DNA of 64,000 nucleotides from Cristatella mucedo (GCA_009760855.2 WPIO01000035.1:2565001-2629000); one strand, 5' to 3'; shown: positions 24,806 to 37,540, counted from the first letter of the stretch. Made by a program: numbers and translations. The notes: generated by a model from the letters alone, not told the origin.

Positions 24806-24852
<47 letters not shown>

Positions 24853-25742
24853 GCTAGTCTCAAACACTTGGCATGGAGTCCCCCATTGCGACGACAGCCT
24901 TGCATGCTCACGCATTTTGATCGGTTCGAGTGGGCAAAGAAACTCGATCATCCATTTTCAGCAGTGCACAGCTCTTCTGCCAAGTCGCAGAGCACAACCC
25001 AGGCTAACAGTCCACGGCCCGGCCTAGCGCACGGCGGGCCGTCATCTGCTTTCACCAACTGGAGAACACTGGGCAGCCTCGTCTTATCTCCTCTCCATCA
25101 ACGACGCTTTTTACAGGTTCCAGAAATGGCAGTCACACGAGTCTTTGTCCGACAAGCAATCACTGATCCGAGCTGGCACCGTTCTGATGCATGTCCCCCC
25201 CTGCTTCCTGCCAGGCTGTCATCTCGTCTTTTGATCGGCCGATGTCAGCAAAGCAGCGATCAAGAGATCCCGGCTTCTGCTAGCAGACAGGCAGCTTCGC
25301 AGAGAGCTGGTTCTCGAGCCGTTGGCCGACGACGTATTTTGTTTCATGCGGCTAGCGGCAGCTCGAGCCAAGCGAAGCGACCGCAGCAGACAGTGCGCTG
25401 GCCAAGCATGCCTAAAGAGTGGCTCGCCTCGCGAGCAGCCGGCGCCCGCTGCTGGCAGCTAGCTCACCCGGTCGGCTTGCTTAACCTCCAGCCGACATTT
25501 TGTAGTGTGCACGAACAGCCAGAAAAAGCCAGGAGAAGCGGCCGTGAGAGAAGTGCCAAATGGCAGCCAGAGGCCACCCTAGCTGAAGCAACAGAAGTAA
25601 CCAGTCTGCAAGGGGGGTACGGCGCACCCAACGCCACGGCTTTGGGGACGGCGCTGCAAGGATGCTACAGGGGGGAGGGCGAGCTCTGGATTTGACGCCA
25701 AGCCGTCCACGGACGACGACGTCGTCATGATATCATGCAGGG

Positions 25743-25746
<4 letters not shown>
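24426..25746. other. GC-rich DNA with an unrecognised long ORF
   Basis: A 327-codon open frame (24712-25695, plus strand) runs through a (CG)n(CA)n microsatellite and GC-rich sequence. Its translation shows histidine-threonine repeats and no domain I recognise. I regard it as a chance ORF in GC-rich DNA. No other feature is supported. Confidence 0.45.
24797..24851. repeat. (CG)n(CA)n compound microsatellite
   Basis: A (GC)n run of about 9 units passes directly into a (AC)n run of about 17 units. Alternating purine-pyrimidine DNA of this kind favours Z-DNA. Confidence 0.93.

Positions 25747-25809
<63 letters not shown>
25747..25809. repeat. (GA)n microsatellite
   Basis: A perfect GA array of about 31 units. 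Confidence 0.97.
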
Positions 25810-25810
<1 letters not shown>

Positions 25811-26415
25811 AACAGCTGCTATAACTCGCAAAGGAGAAAGGCCACTGCTGGGCAGCAGTCGGTTAGCTGCATTTTGGCCAGATATTATTAACTATTATTA
25901 TTGTTATTATTAGCTGCATTTGGGCCAGAGATTATTTATTATTTGTTTATTATTATTTGGCCAAAGATCGGCCAGAGGCCTTCCTGTTTGCTCAAGCCTG
26001 CCGCCAGACAAGCTGCCACCGGTTGCTGCACGACGAAGGCAGAAGCCATCTACAGCTGCATCTACACCTGCCACAGCTACAGCTGTCTATAGCTGCGATT
26101 AGACTGCCTGCACCCATGGGATGCCTCGGCGGCCATGTCGCCACTGCCTCGGTAGAGGCCCCACTCAGCCACCACCTGCGATGGCAGGAGCGTTTTTTCC
26201 TTTGCCTCGAGCAAGCGCAAATGATGTCGCGCGACAAGCAGAGTCAAAGCAGAGCAACATCCCAAGGACTAGCAACTTTTAATAAATCGGTGCACTTGTT
26301 GTGAAGCAGAGCATGGCAGCAGTGGATACCGCTGAGCAGCACAGCCAACAAGAGCGCATCGCTTCTTGCTCCCCATCCCGCAGGCGAGGAGGTGGCAGAC
26401 ATGAGGGGGCTGCAT
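25810..26415. other. unassigned DNA
   Basis: No gene recognised. A tandem of ATTATTATT-type and CTGCATTTTGGCCAGA-type segments near 25868-25935 indicates a small duplication (GTTAGCTGCATTT.GGCCAGA twice). Confidence 0.45.
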
Positions 26416-26855
<440 letters not shown>

Positions 26856-27134
26856 CAGGTCCTAGCCGATGCCCGATGCACCTGAGCACGTCTGCCGCCA
26901 GATGGCACTCGACCTGCGCTCCAGCGCACCATGTTACACAAACTCGTTGTTTCTGGCAGGCGGTTCGACCGACGCTAGAGTAACAATCGCCGAGCTGTCG
27001 GCTTCCCCCTTCCATCCTAACACAGCGCTACCGACAGCCCTGGTGGCAAGACAGCAGCCATTGCACCTTCTTAACAGCTTGCAACCACCGCAATCAGGCG
27101 ATGCGCACGTGGGCATCGGAAGCAGGCCGGCAGC
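26856..27134 (-). other. probable TMED 3' UTR / downstream flank
   Basis: Directly downstream of the minus-strand TMED stop codon. No AATAAA is visible on the minus strand before the (GA)n array, so the poly(A) site cannot be placed. Confidence 0.4.
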
Positions 27135-27362
27135 TCAAGCTCGCGGCGGCCCCTTGGCAGTCTTGCTCTTAAAGAGATGCTTGAGGTAGAACGCCTGCGA
27201 CATGCCTGACGCCACGACGGCCAGGCACAGAGCGATGGACGCCACGTGCACGATCTGACTGAGGTCGTAGATGACGTGCTCCTGGTAGCTCGAGCGCTGC
27301 TCGTACAGCGACTGGTGGAACAGCATCTTCTCTATTGATAGCTGAATGGAATGCAGTGAGGC
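27135..27362 (-). CDS. TMED: p24/TMED cargo receptor, exon 4 (coiled coil, membrane segment, tail)
   Basis: Last coding exon, 75 codons plus TGA. The acceptor is read as TTCCATTCCAG before GCCTCACTG. A second AG three codons further on would also stay in frame. The exon gives a short heptad-like stretch (SIQLSIEKMLFHQSLYEQR), then a hydrophobic segment of about 22 residues (IVHVASIALCLAVVAS onward) and a short cytosolic tail starting KHLFKSK. In p24 proteins the single membrane span and short tail hold the receptor in the early secretory pathway, where it cycles between ER and Golgi in COPI/COPII vesicles. The expected K/F-type sorting residues are only partly present (LF and lysines, no terminal KKXX). 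The exon joins exon 3 in phase 0. Assignment rests on the four-exon reconstruction, and orthology to a given TMED member is not settled. Confidence 0.78.
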   Translation of the reverse strand, partial: ASLHSIQLSIEKMLFHQSLYEQRSSYQEHVIYDLSQIVHVASIALCLAVVASGMSQAFYLKHLFKSKTAKGPPRA

Positions 27363-30085
27363 CTGGAATGGAACCGTGCCACCAAGGTCAAGGCCACACA
27401 ATTGCTGCTGCTTTGTCTGCTGACCGACTGTAGTCTCGATGACTTGTCGCGAACGGCTGAACAGAACGAATAAGGCGCTCAGACCTGCACGTTTTTCGTA
27501 CATGAAGACTCGACTACCGGTGAGTTTCTCTGATACTGTATACTCTTACATTTACTACCTGGCCGGCACAAGCAAGTCTACAGAGGTAGAATGCCAACCC
27601 AGGGTGAACATTCAAGCTGTGCCAACCCCACCAAAATCCGATGGAAACCGCACTATGATGCTGAATGAAAATCCATTTAACAGGGCACGTTCGTTTAAAA
27701 GGTCAAGTGGCTCAGACTGTTCACTGCCTCCATCGGCGAGGTGAGGGGTGAGGCAGCAGCCGACAGGACAGCTTTCCGAGAGAATTGAGCATTGGACGTA
27801 ATGGTAAGATCAAAGAGGGGATCATCACAAAGCCATTCAGCCAGGCAGCATAATTTCAGGCCAGCTGGTAGTGGCAGCAGGGCAGCCTGCGTCTATCACA
27901 AGCCACATGTATTAGGAATCCAGCACCACTTCCAAAAACAAGCTTTCAGCACGGCTGAAAACCGTTGCACAGACATGTCATTGTTTTTTTAATGCTTACG
28001 AAACTTGTCCTTCTGGGCATAGTTGTGGGCAGTTTCATGTGAAAGCTCCGGTGGTTTAGTCTGAGGCTACACCACATCAAGGAGCTGCAATTAAGCAAGT
28101 GCAAGTCCCCTTCAAACCGCACATATTTCGGCACATGAAGCTGGCTACTCATCAAGTACATCCGCAGCTTTGAAGACATATCACATTCAGCAAAAAGGGC
28201 TCAAAGAGCAGAGCACAGGCAAATTAGGTGGGAGCCCGAGAGAGTATGGATCGGTCGATGACTACCAGGACTGTCGGAGACAGAGGAAAATAGAGACAGA
28301 CAGAGACAGACAGACAGACCCTGTCTGTCAGGCTCTCTTTTTTTCTCTCTCCCTTTCTCTCTCCCCGAGCTGACGTGCCATGCGCCCATCCCTCCTAAGA
28401 AGCACCTCTCCAAGCAGGCTCAAATACCCTACTTCTGCTTAAGCACAAGCATCACAATCCAAGAAGTGAGCTGCGACCAATCTCGTGCCATCGAAGGTGA
28501 AGAGAAAAATATCTCACCCCGATTGCCTGCACTTCGCCTCGGCACCAAAACATTGCCGAGATACCTGTGGCCTTGCATCTGCGAGACTACCAGGCTGTTT
28601 CTGGGCGGCGCCAGCCAGCTCCACCCAGATTTCAGAGAGGTGACTCAAGCGATGATAATTCTAGGCATCTGCTCAGGAGCCTGAACAGCAAACAGCTGTA
28701 GTCGAAGTGGCAACAGAGGTGGTGGCAGTCCGTTGAGGTGGATCGCTTTTGGGCCTTAGCCCAGTGGTGAGGTGCTCAAACTTCACGACCCTGATCATGA
28801 GTTCGAATCCTGCAGCAGACTATCCTATATTGCCTGCTAAAAACTGCACAGGCTCTTCTCCAGCTAAATAAATGAGGCTGATGAATAAACTAACCTTTGC
28901 TTTTCTTTACTTATCGGCAGGTTTAGCCGGGCTTGGGGGCATACCACGAATGCCTCATCCCGAAAGTAAATCATTCTAGCCAGCCAACAGCAAGCAGCAG
29001 GGGCCGGACCGAACAACTAGGCCTAGTCAGCCTCCAAGAGCCAGCTAGCCAGAGTCCAAGAGCCAGCCGGGTGATTGGCCATTTGGTGGAGATAAAAATA
29101 TCGAGGCGCCTGCCGGGAGGGAGAATTGTGACTCGGTACAAGGTCGATCGCTCGTCCTTTATGCAAATGGTCCGTGCTAATAAAGGTCGCCCAGCGACAG
29201 AGCCAAAAAACGCACAGAGACACTGGCACGAGCAGCCTCAGCCGCCAGCCAGCAAGCCACGCTGGCAGTCTGGCTGGCAGAGTCCCACGGAAAAATCGGG
29301 GTCAGCCCTCTCGAGCATTGACGAAGCTGTCCTGCCTGCTTCGAGTACTGCCAACGTTCGCCAAATTGCCTCGAAACACAGCGTCTGTAAGGGGGAGCGG
29401 CGCTTACCACTTACACACCAGTCATCCGCTGGGCGCTCCCTTCCCACAAGGCTACTGCGTGCACAATGAGTAGGCCACGCCGTGCCAGAGCTGCAGCTTG
29501 CACTCTAAAGCACGGGCGGCGGGGTAGCTCACGAGCAACCAGGCGCAAGTGTGAACCCGGCAGGCTTAGCAATTCGTACCGCTGCAGCCGCGGCGCGCGA
29601 TACAACAGACAGACTCGAGATCCTGTGGCTGATCAGTAGAGCGGCACCACATGGACCAGCATAGATGCGCTCGCTGCGCGTTCGAGTGCACAGGCATGCA
29701 CGCACGCACAATGCAGCAAGAAGCACCATTGCCCTGGAAGAGGACTTGATGTGCGGCTCAGACGAGTTCTGCAGAAGCAGCAGGCAGCTAGCTCAGATGG
29801 ATGGTAACAATATGGGAGGGGGACAAAGGAGTTGCTCAAGTACGCCAGCACGCTACCCCCCCCCCTGAAACAATGATCAGCAGGAGCTTGTCGCACAGGA
29901 TAGGTAGGTCATGCCCAGAGAGGCCTAGAAGTGCCCTTTAAGAGCGCTTGCCCAAGCCCGACCCCCCAACCTCGCGAATTCGGGCCTCGGCACACTCAGC
30001 AGCATAAAGCACCAGTCCACACACGGCCGGGGATGCTGCAGCTGCATGAGTCGGCAATTCAAGATGGCGAGGGGCCTCCACTCAC
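27363..30085 (-). other. TMED intron 3
   Basis: About 2.7 kb between the exon 3 donor and exon 4 acceptor. It holds a SINE 1 copy at 28748-28912 and a GACA/CT-rich stretch near 28290-28360. Otherwise no recognised feature. Open frames within it, including one of 178 codons at 28933-29469, have no recognisable domain. Confidence 0.65.
28748..28912 (+). mobile_element. SINE 1 copy, diverged
   Basis: Box A-like TTAGCCCAGTGG and box B GAGTTCGAATCC near 28798 are recognisable. The tail reads GAGGCTGATGAATAAACTAAC followed by T-rich DNA. It lies antisense within TMED intron 3. Confidence 0.8.
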
Positions 30086-30234
30086 CGACAGCGCATCGTG
30101 CTGCAGGTCACCGGTGCCGTCGCCTTCATCTTTGATGGATTTCTGCCAATCAACACGTTCGTGAAACTCAATGTAGAGAAACACGACTTTCCTCGTGTAG
30201 CTGGGCCCATTGTTTAGACAGAACTCGTAGGTGC
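30086..30234 (-). CDS. TMED: p24/TMED cargo receptor, exon 3 (end of GOLD domain)
   Basis: A 149-bp exon. Its acceptor has a strong pyrimidine tract (CTCTCTCTCTACCGTGTAG) and its donor is GTGAGT. The first codon is completed by the last base of exon 2 and starts GTYEFCLNN, the canonical end of the p24 GOLD domain containing the second conserved luminal cysteine. VVFLYIEF follows as the last beta strand, then a polar stretch that links to the coiled coil. The cysteine pairs in the family with one in exon 1. The match of splice phase, length (149 + 1 = 50 codons) and domain position makes this exon convincing. The polar stretch with KDEGDGTGD is longer and more acidic than I would expect. Confidence 0.82.
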
Positions 30235-30456
30235 CTACACGGTAGAGAGAGAGTGAGAGAGCATTGGCATTTGGCCATAGGATCGCATGGTGACAGCGGG
30301 AGCTTGCTTTACTAGAGTAGCACTTTGCTCTAAACACAAGAAACCGGCTGCTGTTCAGTGCTCTAGAAATTATCGCATCATCTCCGACATGCTTTACACT
30401 TTGTTCTCCTTCAAACAGGGAGAGTGCAAGAGCGCTCACGTCTTTAAACTACGTGC

Positions 30457-30518
30457 CACGTGACACTGTGATCACGTGACACTGTGACCACGTGATACTG
30501 TGATCACGTGATACATGT
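30457..30518. repeat. 16-bp tandem array of four CACGTG boxes
   Basis: CACGTG occurs at 30457, 30473, 30489 and 30505, exactly 16 bp apart, in units of the type CACGTGACACTGTGAT. Two units carry the longer palindrome TCACGTGA. The array lies about 220 bp inside TMED intron 2, upstream of exon 3. The same core is a binding site for bHLH factors (USF, Myc/Max, TFE/MITF class). Regulatory use is inference only. Confidence 0.85.
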
Positions 30519-30952
30519 CATTGCCTCTGATACCTGAGAGCCGGGCAGTAACGCCCCCACGGCGGCACGGCAGAGCATAGAACGCGGCACAGTGCAATAC
30601 AGTGCTGTACGGTAAAGTGGTACTCCGTGCAACAAGGAACCGCATTTGGCATGCAGTGATCAAGAGCCTGCCGCTGTCCATCAGCCGCACGAGCCTCGGC
30701 GTCTGCGACCGCTTGCGAGCTGCCTGCATTGCCGAAACACGCTGCCAACCACTGAGCCAGCACTGCTGCTGCTACAAAAAAAAGCTAAAGGCAATGTGGT
30801 GAGTGGCAGTTCACTCTCTGTTTAAGCTGAGGAAACAAGTCATTGGCTGGGGTATGGGACAGAGGAGTCGAGAGCAGCTGCATTGATGGATGAGCGGGTG
30901 GGTAAAAAATGTGAAGATCAGCTGACCCAACAGCTTCAGTTATGTGGTGGCA

Positions 30953-31078
30953 GAAGAGTCACGGCAGCTATCACGTCTCTCGAAGGAGGCACTAGAGGAT
31001 CACCGTCTGCAGGACTCGAACCCGCGATCTGGGTCGTGAAGAGCGAGCACCATGTGCCTGGGCCAAGACCCAGGGGCA
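30953..31078 (-). mobile_element. SINE 1 copy, partial
   Basis: The minus strand shows box B GGGTTCGAGTCC, CTCTTCACGACCCAGATCG and box A-like TTGGCCCAGGCAC. The A/T-rich tail region is missing or too diverged to see. Confidence 0.75.
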
Positions 31079-33681
31079 AGTCTGCATCGTCGGCATTTCG
31101 CAGAGAGCTGCAGCACGACACGGGTCGTGGAGGCACAGTGGGGCACCACCAGGCATCTGGACACCAGGCACGGAAAGCAGCAACTCGGGGAGGGGGCGTT
31201 GCAGCCAGCTTCAGCTGGTCAGCACCCAAAGACTGTCGGCAGCAGCAACGAACTACGTCAAACGGTTTGCCTACGACCTTGCTGCCTACGACCTTGCTGC
31301 AGCTGCTGTTGCATAACGTCCGACAGCTGCTCAACGTCCATGCTTTTAGACCATATCTGAACAGGTTTTAACCAGCTGCGACACAAAGTGCGACTAACTG
31401 GCTAAACAGTCTTCGATCTTCCTTCGTGTGCTCGAGCTCACGTGTTAGTCGCACTGGTAAAAACAGAGCACGTTCATCACTGATGCAGCAACAGCGACAG
31501 AGGCGGTCGTGCAATCGATCCAGAGCAGCAGCAGACTGCCACCCATTGCCAGCTCCACCCCAGCATAGTGAGGCAATGCATCTAGCAGAACAATGATCCT
31601 AAGCGACTTTCACGACCTCCACTTCATGGCTAGAGGCACCATTTCCTGCATGCTCAGTGATCGGGATTGGACCACCGCGGTGCAATTCTCGAATTCAGCA
31701 ATGACGCATGCTTGCTTCAATGTATGCAGCTAACTACAGCTGCTGAAGCTAGCCACCCCGCGGCTATTCAAAAGGCATAAGCTTGAAAAAATTGCCGAAC
31801 GACCTCAAAGTGCCACTCTGGAATCGGGTGGGCTTGACACTTCACTTACGTCACCCAACGTCACAGACACTGGCATGACACATATGTATTGCATCATCCG
31901 ATGCCATGGACACTAGCATTATGGTTACCACACTGCCAATGTGCACCCTGCAGGCACCCCCACACGTGACCTGAACACCGGTCAACAGAACCAGTTTGGC
32001 AGCAAAGGCATTGCAACGCAGGTTTTCAGCAATCAAGACTTCAGCGAGCTGTAAAGCAACTGGATAGAGACTTGGTTCTCTTACCGTGGTGCACAAAAGA
32101 CATTATTATCAATATCGTTATTTTCAGAGCCAAAACAGGAAACACAACTCCTGGATATTTTGTCGGATCACACAGCCAAAGCTGCATATGACCATGGCAT
32201 TTTTTGCCATACCTGATTTGGAGCCTGTGAGCAGGTCGGAGTGGCATTGGTTAGTGAAGCTTCAAATTAGAGCATGGACCTCGTCCGATACAATGTGTGC
32301 CACAAAGAAGCAACTCAAAAAAAGAGTTACAGATGCATGCCTTTGCATGCAAAGGTCAGCGAGATCCTCAGCTCTCTAGTTGCATCAGGTCTGTGGTTAA
32401 CGGACTTCGGACTGCCAATACAGTAAGGTCGGCACAAAACCCGAGTGCCTACCGAGAAGGCACTCCCCAGTCATCAGCACAACTCCCTTCTCATTTCCAT
32501 GAGCCAACATTGCCGGGATTTAGTCATTCTGTGGCCGACCAAAAATCAAACTTCACCAGTTATCAGCACGATTGGGGCATATACAATGTGTGTCGTCGCT
32601 ATACACGGTCGCTATAGTGATTGCACACGATGCTGCATTAACTGAAGAATGAGAAGAGGTGGCATCAGACTCTAACTAGCTGCTATTTCAGCCTCCCAGG
32701 AGGAGACTTGGAGCTCACCACACAGTCCCATTTCTGAATAGACCCACGGTTGTCAACGACTAATGCCGAGGTGAAGTTTTTGTCTGCTAATTATTGGATG
32801 TCCAATCACGAATTTTTGCTACGATTCTTCTGCAAGTTATGGCCAACATGCCCCAAATTAGCCAAAAACCCATTAAGCAAGGCATGGCAAACTTCAAACG
32901 GCAGCCTTCATTAGCTAGTGCTATAAAGGATACCCGAGCCGGAAGGTCGTGCCCGAGCCAAAACTGTGCACAGCCAAGCCATTGCCAAGTCATTTATTGC
33001 AGCCCGGCAGTCGTGCTAAAGGTTACCGAAAGCCGTCCAGCTTCGTGAGGGGTAAGGTTTTAGTACACTGTTCAGCCATACACTTGTAAAGCACAGCCAA
33101 CCTGCAACTACTCTGATCAATACCGAGGGGAAGGGTTGCAAAATGCGAGAAAAATAGTGATGACTCCACCACGGTTGGCCAGGCACGGCGTGGGAAAACT
33201 GGGTGGGAAAACACCGTCCTAAAGTGGGGAAGGGGGAGCGTTTAAAGACTGTTTTGCTCGGGCAAAAGCTTGAAAAGTCTGCACTCACCATTTGGGAAGC
33301 GATGGGAAGGGAGTAGACACCGTGAGAAAGCGATTAGATGCGCTGGTCAGCATTCTCGAGTCGCTAACAAAAAATCACTTCTGCTCGTGAAGGATATGGT
33401 AAGTTGCTTGCAGTGGGTAAATGACTCGAGCTCACTGGACGGCTGATGATTGATTTAGAGTTGCATTGTGGAAATAAAAGCAAATCCATGCTCTTATCGA
33501 ATTGCAAATGACCCCTCTAGGAGCACAGGCAATCCAACGAAGTGTACTCCCGACAAATGCCTGCCTCCAGTGGTCGATCTTCAGGCCAGAGAGGGGATCT
33601 TGAAATGGATTCGATGCATGATAGTGAGCCAGCAGCAAAAAGCAGTAGGACGATGAGGCAGCTGCGATGTCGATGACAGGT

Positions 33682-34787
33682 GTAATGTAATGTATCTCGT
33701 CTGTAACTCCACAAAGCCACGAAGGCTAAGTATGTGTTAGGAGAATTTTCTATAGCGCACTCAAAGCCTTAGCGACTTTCAGTACACATAGGGTAGCCGA
33801 CAGATTTCATCTGACGCAATAAAGAGACAGTGAGAAGCATAGCTTATCGAGGATGGCAGTTGAGGTAGTGAGTAGCATTGAAGTAACAGCTCAGGGCAGC
33901 TGAAAAATATGTGCCACATTAGGCAACAGGAAAGTAGATGTCGTTGCATAAGAAATTGGAAGTGAGTTCCACGGTCTTTGGACCTGCTAAGCAAAAATTG
34001 ATGCCAATGGTCTTTAAGAGAAGGAATACAACAGCTAATTTATTGTCCACGGAGGGCCTGAAGGCACAAGGAGGCTGAAACTGGTGCAGCACGTCAGCTA
34101 GGTATGAAGGAGCCAAGCCGTGGTGGGCCTTATTGGTCAGCATTAGAACTTTACTCTGTATCTGTTGATCAACTGGAAGCCATCAAAGCTCCTTTAGCAG
34201 AGAAGATACATGGTCAAACTTCTGCATAATTTTAACGAGCCTTTCAGCCATTATCATCACCAGCTGCTGTGGCCTAATGGCTTTTTCGGTAGCCCGCCTA
34301 AAATATAATTTCAATAATCTAGCCAAGACAGAACCAGGAAGCCAGTTAAATTCTTAGCAAGCCACCGTGTAAGATAGTTCCTAATCTCAGATAGGGATCG
34401 GACGTGATGGCTACCTTTGGAAGCAGTCTTCTTAACAAAGCATTCAAAATTTAGGCAGTTGTCAAAGATGGCACCTAAATTCTGAGCACACTGTGACGGT
34501 CGGACAACAGCATCACCTACTAGAAGAGAAAAGTCTTCTCACCCAGCCACACGTTTGGAATGTCCTACGAGTAGCAGTACAGCTTTATCGTGGTAAAGTT
34601 TGCCGACAATAAGGAGATTTTCCGACATCCAGGATCAAATGCAAGGCAAGCATTCAGTTTATCGGTCACTGCAGCAGATTCCGCCGATTTTATTGTCAAC
34701 AGTGGCTGAGTACCCTCAGCATAGAAGTGACAGCCGACTCCATGGGGCCGAATCACTTTTCCCCAGAGGTTGAGTATAAATGGAGAG
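33682..34787 (-). mobile_element. LINE B, 5'-truncated, decayed copy
   Basis: The minus strand matches the LINE B element at 54.5-57.8 kb from the RT palm to the 3' end. Visible blocks are a damaged catalytic region (FYAEGTQ where the intact copy has FYADDTQ), SAAVTDKLNACLA, NKAHHGLAPSYLADVLHQFQ and VDNKLAVVFLLLKTIG. The 3' end is GGAGTTACAGACGAGATACA plus (TTACA)n. Many frameshifts and deletions make it non-functional. It stands next to a partial SINE 1 copy at its 5' side. Confidence 0.88.
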
Positions 34788-34798
34788 CAATGGACTGA

Positions 34799-34920
34799 GG
34801 TTTACCGCGGTGGGCGATTCTTTATCGCCACTGCAAGCTGTGATGATAGCCATAAAAGCTCTTCTGTCGCTATACAAAAAGAGGCTGTTTAATCAGCTAG
34901 GATTTATTTATTTATTTAGG
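34799..34920 (+). mobile_element. SINE 1 copy, 5'-truncated
   Basis: Starts within the post-box B region (GCGGTGGGCGATTCTTTATC) and continues through CAAGCTGTGATGATAGCC and CTCTTCTGTCGCTATACAAA to GAGGCTGTTTAATCAGCTAG and T-rich DNA. Both promoter boxes are absent. Confidence 0.8.
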
Positions 34921-35159
34921 ACGAACTCTAGTGGGACTCCACAGATGACTGGTTTGATAAATGAGACCTAACCCCCACACGACTGGGATTGAACATGATC
35001 AGAGGAGTACGATCAGATGAGTTGCTGAGTTGAATCTGTTGCAGACCAGGGCCAGTTAAGAACCAGGCTGGCAGTCCTGAATTAAGGGAATTGCAGTAAC
35101 CCCGACACGATGTCAAAAAACGTGTGAACTAGTCTGGCTGGCATACTCTTGCATAAGCA

Positions 35160-35615
35160 GGTCCTATGTTTTTTATACCAGTCATCATAACCCAAGACTT
35201 CTATTTAGACCTTCTTCAGAATGAATTAAAACATCCAAAGCCGATGGCATTTCGTGGAATTAATTACAGTTCAAACATGACAACGATCCGAAAAACTACC
35301 GGCGAAGTTACATATTTTTCAACAATTTATCTGAGCTTGGTTAACCTCCCCTGACGGTTAAGGACAGGTCGATTCAACCTCCAAACCTTAAACCCATCGA
35401 GCATTTGTTTGATGAAGTCAAACAATAGTTACTGCAGCTGGCCATCAATATCACCTCGGCTGAAAGCTTTTTGTCAACTTGTAGCGAGCCTGGAGTAGCT
35501 TGATGGCCGATGTTTTCGAGTGTTTGATCAGCTTCATGCCTGAGCAAGTTCGTCAGGTCGTTGTAAATGAGGGAGGCGAATGTTGTATTAGCTCAATGAA
35601 TTAAGTAGATAATAG
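35160..35615 (+). pseudogene. Tc1-like transposase relic, C-terminal half
   Basis: Across shifting frames the order is QDFYLDLLQNEL, then HDNDPKNYRR (usual form QDNDPKH), then a SKP-LNPIEHLF-like block near 35385-35415 (the Tc1 hallmark NPIEHLW, here split by one frameshift), and MPEQVRQVVVNEGG near the end. This order matches the last two thirds of a Tc1/mariner transposase. Stops and frameshifts show it is dead. Confidence 0.72.
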
Positions 35616-37417
35616 TGGGAACCTTTTGCTTTTTCTAATCTTAGTAGCAGCAACGTGCGACATTCACTCAAAATGCAGGTGAGCAGATGGCCCTCATGGC
35701 AGCAGAGACCAGATAATTTTTAGTTAATGGCAAGTGCACGATGGCTTGTATCATAATGAAACACAGCTAAATAGTGGCAAAGAGACTGAATCTCTGGGCA
35801 CTTCATATTGGCTGAAAAGGAAGCGGCACATAGCATGGACACACAGCTGCGTCATGCATATGTACATAAAGGACGGTCCGCGAAGGCAACATATATAGTG
35901 CAGGGGAGCAGCCAGATCTGCAGTCTCGCCTAAAGTGCCAAGTCGACGGGTATTGCGATGTCAGTCGGTAGAGAGCTCCACGCTTATATTCACTGCTAGC
36001 ATCCGTCCTCCTTCCCACAGCAGTGGCCACGTGAACTACGATGTCTCACCCAGGTACAGGCTGCCGGCCATGAGTCCCGCTTGCTCTGTTATAGGATTAC
36101 TCTAAAAGGCCACCTAGCCATATTGAATTTGTTCCTCGACAGGGCGCACGTTCTCCACTTATTCTAATCAGAATTCCACCAGCTTTTCACTAAAGGTAAC
36201 GGTCACTTCAACGCACGGCTTCCTGGTACTATGTCGTGAGACGCTCTTTGAATAGCCCCAACTGCCACTGTATACTCAACTATGGAGTCCTATACTTCTG
36301 CTTGTGCCTAGCAAATGCACCTCAGCACATTGGCCATGACGTGATCCAGAAACCAAGGTGTGGCTCACGGCTGTAGCAAGGCAGCTGTAGCCTTCTTAGG
36401 AAGGCACTGCAACCGGTTCTTACTACTCGGCCACTGGTCTGAATTGAAAATTGCCCCTTTTATAGTCCCCCTATTGTAGTCAAACACTTGGCATAACAGG
36501 GCTGAAGGGCGTACAATTTCATCCAGACTTTAAATTAACTTACCGTGGCTACAAAGAGATGCCATGGCAGTCTTGACTTTGGTAACTCTCTCTGCACACA
36601 TCATACCGCCAGCACAATAAGACACCCACATTTATAGGCGGTGTGAGCTCGACAGCTGGCTGCCGTCAATGCAGAGGCAGCCACATTACACTAGAGCTAT
36701 GGTCAAAACATACGCTGTACCAGCCCAAGCAGCGGGCACAGCCCACATTCCCGCCACAGAAACCAGCCTAGTGCATCTACTCTAAGACATACACGAGACC
36801 ATGTTGCTGTTGCTCACTGCATTATTGGCCTCTAAAGGGCCCAACGGATTTACGAAGCCCTTCCTTACCAGGCAGGCTCACGGTACACTCAAAACTGTCC
36901 GTGCGTGTGCGCGAGACAAGCTGTCTGAGAGGTAAATTAGGATAAGATATGAGACATGCGAGGAGATGATCGAAACACACAGGGTCAAAGGGCAGTCGTC
37001 ATGGCTGAAGATGTGGCCTCAGAATAAGAAGGCTTGGCAAAAGAGTTCAACATTTCGAGCAACACCGTGAAGAAGAAGAAGGACCTGTCGCCGATGGTCT
37101 TAAGATTCAGTGCGATATGGCGATCTGTGGAAAGAATCCGAGGTTGCCGGATTGCTCTACAGCCAATGGAGTATAGCCTGATAGCTTGGACATTGAACTT
37201 TAGTTTACAGGCAAGACGAAGATTTTTTTTTAAATCGATGAGTCATTCCACAGCAAGCCAGTATAGCAGTTTCATGAAAAACATAAAATGCGGGGCAACT
37301 TCGGGTGATCAACAAAAGCAGACATTCCGCCGACTTGAGAGTAAGAATAATATTAATACGTAAGGCATTTGTTTTGCATATATGGATGTGTTCATATGCG
37401 GATATAAGACGTAATTC

Positions 37418-37540
37418 ATTTGTATAAGGACCTAAGAGAGCTGAATCTCTATCCAGGCAATATACATCTGCCTCAGGGCTCGATCTCGAGCCCACGATCC
37501 TGGTCGTTAATACTCCTAGGTCCAAAGAGAACTAAATCAC
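37418..37540 (-). mobile_element. SINE 2 copy, diverged
   Basis: The reversed tail CTAAGAGAGCTGAATCTCTATCCAGGCA (LINE A-like) is followed by a box B region (CTCGAGCCCACGATCCTGG). Box A is not clear. A second tail-like piece (AGAGAACTAAATCACTTTCC) follows directly. Confidence 0.55.

Noticed and set aside
24712-25695. 327-codon ORF on the plus strand
   Set aside because: GC-rich sequence with a (CG)n(CA)n microsatellite inside and no recognisable domain or splice signal. Best explained by low stop-codon frequency.
28933-29469. 178-codon ORF in TMED intron 3
   Set aside because: Opposite strand, no domain recognised, GC-rich. No evidence beyond openness.
36960-37330. LAKEFNISSNTVKKK, which resembles a helix-turn-helix of a transposase
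   Set aside because: No catalytic block in any frame follows at the expected distance. One short HTH-like string is not enough.
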